This document shows, piece after piece, positions 35,346-38,359 of a stretch of 38,359 bases of DNA. The notes below the pieces were generated by a model. The model did no database searches. It worked only from the letters and a program-made list of their open reading frames with translations, and had not been told where the DNA came from. The translations under genes and the position numbers were made by a program. This DNA comes from a bacterium. Its GTDB lineage: Bacteria; Acidobacteriota; Thermoanaerobaculia; Multivoradales; JAHEKO01. The stretch covers positions 1-38,359 of the forward strand of contig JAAENP010000565.1 in the NCBI GenBank assembly GCA_024224155.1. The letters run 5' to 3'. Position 1 is the first letter of the stretch. Every line of letters begins with the position of its first letter.

Positions 35346-37078
35346 CGCAAGTCCCCAACTGCAGAAGTGTGGCAATCCTCGCATGTCGCACCCAGCGGCT
35401 TGTAGCGGAAGAAGACACGGTCGTCGCGCGTCTCCGTCGGATGGCACTCATCACAAGCCACACGCAGGTGGGCTCCCTCGAGTGGATAGCTGGAATCGCG
35501 GCTATGATCGAAGAAGGACTCCTTCCAGTCAACAAACCCATGACAGTGTTCGCATCGCGGCAACCCGTCCGGCTCGTTCAATTGCCCGAAATGAGTGTCT
35601 TCGTGGCAGGCGTTGCAGGCCGGGGAGGCTCCAACCATCCGGATTAGTTTGTCCCCCGAATCCCTCTCGGTCTCGAGATGGCACTCCTGACAGGCGACTT
35701 CGGCGTGTCTGCCCTGCAAAGGGTAGTCGGTCAAGTCATGATCGAAAACGAGCTGTCGCCAACCTGCCAGCAGATGGCAGACCTCGCAGGTTCCCTTCTG
35801 CACCCATCGATCCACTTCTCCTCGATGCGGGTCTTGGTGACAGGCCTGGCATTCAGTGGAATCGAAGCGAAACTGCATGACCACATCCGGCAACGTTGTC
35901 CGGGGCGGCACGGGAAGCTGGACCCGTTGAGCAAGCTCCGCCAACGGAATGGTCTGATGACAGGCTACACAGGCGGTCGCAAGGTGGGCGCCCTCGAGAG
36001 GATAGTCCGTCTCTTGATGAGCCAGCACCGTGAACGATGCCGGCGCAAAACGCTCTGCCGTATGGCATGACTCGCAGATTCCGCCGTCGGTTCGATCCAA
36101 GAACTGCCCCAGGTGGGCGTCGTCGTGACAATCGACGCAGCGATCGAAACGCGCGACCCGGAAGTTCGAACCCGGAGCATGGCATTTCTCGCAAGCCACG
36201 GTCCGATGCGCTCCCTCGAGAGCAAACCGCGTTCGGTCATGGTCGAACTCCAGGCGGTTGAACTGCGCCCAGCCAGCGGTCGAGTGGCATGTCGTGCAAT
36301 CCCCACCAAGACGGCCTTCGTGCGGGTCGCGATGGCAATCCGTGCAACTTCGAAAAGCCGAGACAGCGAACCGCAAATAGGTGTCGCCGTCGGTCGAGGT
36401 CGGGTCGGGGATCCGTGCATGACACTCTTCACAACCGACTCGCCGATGACGGCCGGTCAACGGAAAGCTGGCTTCACCATGATCGAAAAGGGAAGCCGGC
36501 TTCCACATGGCGAAGCCGTGACAAGTCGAGCAGCTGTCGGGGGCGATCTGGCCACGGTGCTCGTCCTCGTGACACGAGAGACACACTGAGTCGAGACCCA
36601 AATAGGTGCGATCGAGGGCCTTGCTCTGCGCGAGCAGCTCCTCCGGGTTCCCGATGAGCGACGGTCGATGGCACTCCTCACATTGAATCGTGGCGTGAGC
36701 GCCCTCAAGGTGGTAGCCGGCCAAGGAATGTTCAAAGGCCTCCCTACCCTCCTTGCCCCACCAGACCAGCTCGAAGTCCCTCCCGTGGTGCTCGATGTGG
36801 CACGTCTTGCAGTCTTCGTATTCTGGACGCGCGTGGAGGCCTAAGTCCGAGCCGATTCGTCGACCGAGAACCTCGTGACAGCTCAGGCACTTCGCCGGCG
36901 GCACACGCTCTCCCGATTGGTGGCACTGGAGGCAATTGCCACTTCCCTCGAGCTCTTCGTGAGCTCGACTGAGCTCACCCGGGGAGATCTGGGCGTCAAC
37001 GCCTCGGACAACGAGCAGACTGAAGACGAAGGAGACAATCGCGAGAAGCGCGGACCCTGCCGTGGAGGGATACCTCAT
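35342..37078 (-). CDS. Secreted 20-heme cytochrome c with triheme repeats
   Basis: A 578-residue exported multiheme cytochrome with 20 CxxCH motifs. It starts at ATG 37078, which overlaps the stop of the upstream cytochrome b-like gene (ATGA). The signal peptide ends near VVRGVDA. After four hemes in the N-terminal part, five repeats of about 60-80 residues follow. Each has the pattern CxxCHxDxHxG, CxxCH, FDH (or LAH) and GAH or GRH followed by a final CxxCH, and one last heme (CEDCH) closes the protein. Each repeat therefore has three hemes and three extra conserved histidines, which suggests bis-histidine ligation. It should carry electrons through the periplasm or to the outside. Its partner is probably the co-translated membrane protein. 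Confidence 0.93.
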   Translation of the reverse strand: MRYPSTAGSALLAIVSFVFSLLVVRGVDAQISPGELSRAHEELEGSGNCLQCHQSGERVPPAKCLSCHEVLGRRIGSDLGLHARPEYEDCKTCHIEHHGRDFELVWWGKEGREAFEHSLAGYHLEGAHATIQCEECHRPSLIGNPEELLAQSKALDRTYLGLDSVCLSCHEDEHRGQIAPDSCSTCHGFAMWKPASLFDHGEASFPLTGRHRRVGCEECHARIPDPTSTDGDTYLRFAVSAFRSCTDCHRDPHEGRLGGDCTTCHSTAGWAQFNRLEFDHDRTRFALEGAHRTVACEKCHAPGSNFRVARFDRCVDCHDDAHLGQFLDRTDGGICESCHTAERFAPASFTVLAHQETDYPLEGAHLATACVACHQTIPLAELAQRVQLPVPPRTTLPDVVMQFRFDSTECQACHQDPHRGEVDRWVQKGTCEVCHLLAGWRQLVFDHDLTDYPLQGRHAEVACQECHLETERDSGDKLIRMVGASPACNACHEDTHFGQLNEPDGLPRCEHCHGFVDWKESFFDHSRDSSYPLEGAHLRVACDECHPTETRDDRVFFRYKPLGATCEDCHTSAVGDLR

Positions 37079-37944
37079 CCGCCGAATCCGCCGTAGCCCG
37101 AGACCACCGCCACGGCAATATGAACCACCATGAAAACGTACATGATCACCGCAAAGGGCTTGTGGAACAGATGCCAGTAGAAGAAGAGCCTCTGGAGCTC
37201 GTCCCAAAGACGAATCCGGCGCTCGAGCAGAGCCTTCTGCCTTACCACCCGCATCAACTCGCCAAGCAGGCTCCTTGGGGAGTCCCGCAGGCGGCTTCTG
37301 AAACGCGCCAGTCGCCATCGAAGAGCAAGAGACTCCCAGGGCAGCCCCAAGAGCAGCCGGACGAGACCGCGGTTCTTGTCGAGCCCACTTACGGACACCT
37401 GATTCAGCTCGGCCAGCACCTCCTCAGAGAGGTTGAACTCCTCCACCAGGCGTTGGCTGAGTTGCTCGTTCAGCACGCGGACCGCGTTCAGGCTCAGATC
37501 GTCACCGGACCGCCTCCGCGGGATCTGCACGTACAGATACCGCCCCACCACCCCGCTCAGAGCGACGACAATCATCGACCAGAAACTCAGGGCGACCAAG
37601 CCCTGCACCTTGAAGGAGCTGTGAAGGATGACCAGCAGTGGCCCAACGATGCCGCAGAAGATATGAAAATGCAGCCACAGGCGCACTTGACCGAAGCGGC
37701 GCAGCCACGGCGCTCGCTTGCGAATCGAGTAGACCAGCATGACGACCATGAGCGCGGAGCCTGCAATACCCAGAGCACGACCCTGTTCGCCACCGGGCTT
37801 CAGTGCAAAGAAGTCCTCGTGCCGCGGACGCTCGATCAGGGGCGTGAGGTAATACGAGCTGCCCACAACCAGAAAGTACAGGACTACACCCAGCGACACC
37901 ACATACAGAGCCACGAGAAGAGGCTTGAACGTACCGGCTTTCAT
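37075..37944 (-). CDS. Cytochrome b-like four-helix membrane protein
   Basis: A 289-residue inner-membrane protein. The start is ATG 37944 (MKAGTFKPLLVALYVV); an earlier TTG is less likely. Helix 1 spans about 7-29. Helices 2 and 3 (about 62-80 and 90-112) include HFHIFCGIVGPLLVILHSSF with several histidines. A further helix runs WSMIVVALSGVVGRYLYVQ. A cytoplasmic helical region (about 145-245) is rich in Arg and Leu. The final helix (YWHLFHKPFAVIMYVFMVVHIAVAV) has more histidines spaced to hold b-type heme, as in cytochrome b561 and ferric-reductase-like domains. Its stop is coupled to the start of the 20-heme cytochrome, so the two probably form a quinone- or flavoprotein-to-cytochrome c link. 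Confidence 0.82.
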   Translation of the reverse strand: MKAGTFKPLLVALYVVSLGVVLYFLVVGSSYYLTPLIERPRHEDFFALKPGGEQGRALGIAGSALMVVMLVYSIRKRAPWLRRFGQVRLWLHFHIFCGIVGPLLVILHSSFKVQGLVALSFWSMIVVALSGVVGRYLYVQIPRRRSGDDLSLNAVRVLNEQLSQRLVEEFNLSEEVLAELNQVSVSGLDKNRGLVRLLLGLPWESLALRWRLARFRSRLRDSPRSLLGELMRVVRQKALLERRIRLWDELQRLFFYWHLFHKPFAVIMYVFMVVHIAVAVVSGYGGFGG

Positions 37945-38063
37945 AAGATCTGAAGAGCCTAGTATGCAACGCGAGTACCAAATTGTGACAGACGGCAAAA
38001 CGCGACACCTGTGAGACAGTACTCACTGAAACACCCGCCGGCAGGAAATACTCGCAGCATCAG

Positions 38064-38359
38064 ATGATCGTCTTCGTCACGCTTTTTCTGGGTCTGGTTT
38101 TCGGTCCTCAGTCGATCTCGGTAATTGTCGGCGATGAAGTGGATCGGGTGGAAATCGTCGTTGACGGCCTCCGAGTCGCGGAGCTCGCCGACGCACCCTG
38201 GTCGCTCGAATGGGACTTCGGGGAAGATCTGGCGCCACGCGAACTCGAAGCTGTGGCCTTCGACGCAGAAGGCGAGGAGATCGGCAGGGCGCGCCAGTGG
38301 CTCAACCTCCCGCGCCAGCCCGCGGAGGCGGCGATCCTTGTGCGAGGGGGAAAGAACGG
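38064..38359 (+). CDS. N terminus of a secreted Ig-like domain protein (cut by window end)
   Basis: The frame from ATG 38064 is open to the end of the window (98 complete codons). It starts with a short hydrophobic signal (MIVFVTLFLGLVFG). An Ig-like unit follows (VDRVEIVVDGLRVAELADAPWSLEWDFGEDLAPRELEAVAFDAEGEEIGRARQWLNLPR). The same unit opens many VWA-domain proteins of related bacteria, so a VWA domain may follow outside the window. The ribosome binding site is weak. It is divergent from the cytochrome b-like gene across 119 bp. Confidence 0.75.
   Translation, partial: MIVFVTLFLGLVFGPQSISVIVGDEVDRVEIVVDGLRVAELADAPWSLEWDFGEDLAPRELEAVAFDAEGEEIGRARQWLNLPRQPAEAAILVRGGKN

Noticed and set aside
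36084-36100. GGTTCGATCC resembling a tRNA T arm
   Set aside because: It is part of the cytochrome coding sequence; no acceptor or anticodon arm surrounds it.
36778-36800. TGGCACGTCTTGCA resembling a sigma-54 promoter
   Set aside because: The spacing between GG and GC is eight, not ten, and it lies inside the cytochrome coding region.

Overview
The window is GC-rich DNA of a Gram-negative bacterium. It carries lpxD, several lipoproteins with a lipobox, an OmpA/Pal-type anchor protein, a bactofilin and a periplasmic multiheme cytochrome. PD40-propeller amidohydrolases, PQQ-like propellers, choice-of-anchor B proteins, PilZ proteins and a Fis-type sigma-54 activator together resemble uncultured Acidobacteriota (Thermoanaerobaculia-like). 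That placement is an inference from gene content, since no phylogenetic marker was compared. No rRNA, CRISPR array, prophage or insertion sequence with a transposase is visible.

Layout. 0.4-9.8 kb: a secreted amidohydrolase; a minus-strand zinc-ribbon protein-lpxD-purE run; a tandem PilZ protein followed by a frameshifted HExxH lipoprotein; a YjjX-type phosphatase; a secreted choice-of-anchor B propeller; and a bactofilin-OmpA/Pal pair. 9.8-13.6 kb: a sigma-54 response regulator, a sensor kinase and a coiled-coil lipoprotein laid out like the enteric GlrR-GlrK-QseG (QseF-QseE-QseG) system. It is divergent from the bactofilin operon, which has a convincing -24/-12 promoter next to its start. 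13.5-20.5 kb: a PQQ-like propeller with an inserted EF-hand pair, a DUF502 membrane protein, a VapBC-type toxin-antitoxin pair and a 1194-residue PD40-amidohydrolase.

20.7-27.6 kb: two adjacent radical SAM proteins that both begin with twin-arginine signals (one PflX-like, one AmmeMemoRadiSam-type). They converge on a SagB-like dehydrogenase followed by a membrane-embedded spermidine-synthase-like protein that lacks the usual catalytic aspartate. A wax ester synthase/DGAT-type acyltransferase is divergent from the SagB gene. 27.7-33.3 kb: an M20 peptidase lipoprotein, a DUF1203 protein, a 48-nt 3' fragment of tRNA-Ala(GGC) that looks like an attachment-site scar, a frameshifted AraC/GyrI-like regulator divergent from a VOC protein, a secreted protein of unknown function and a small conserved protein.

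33.4-38.4 kb: a redox module. Plus strand: a sigma-54-type promoter, a membrane protein with a degenerate GGDEF domain and an FAD/NAD(P) reductase. Minus strand: a four-helix cytochrome b-like protein translationally coupled to a secreted cytochrome with 20 CxxCH motifs arranged as repeated triheme units. The window ends inside a secreted Ig-like protein. The points most worth follow-up are the Tat-dependent radical SAM pair with its SagB/spermidine-synthase-like neighbours, the sigma-54 circuit over the bactofilin operon, the triheme-repeat cytochrome, and the tRNA scar.
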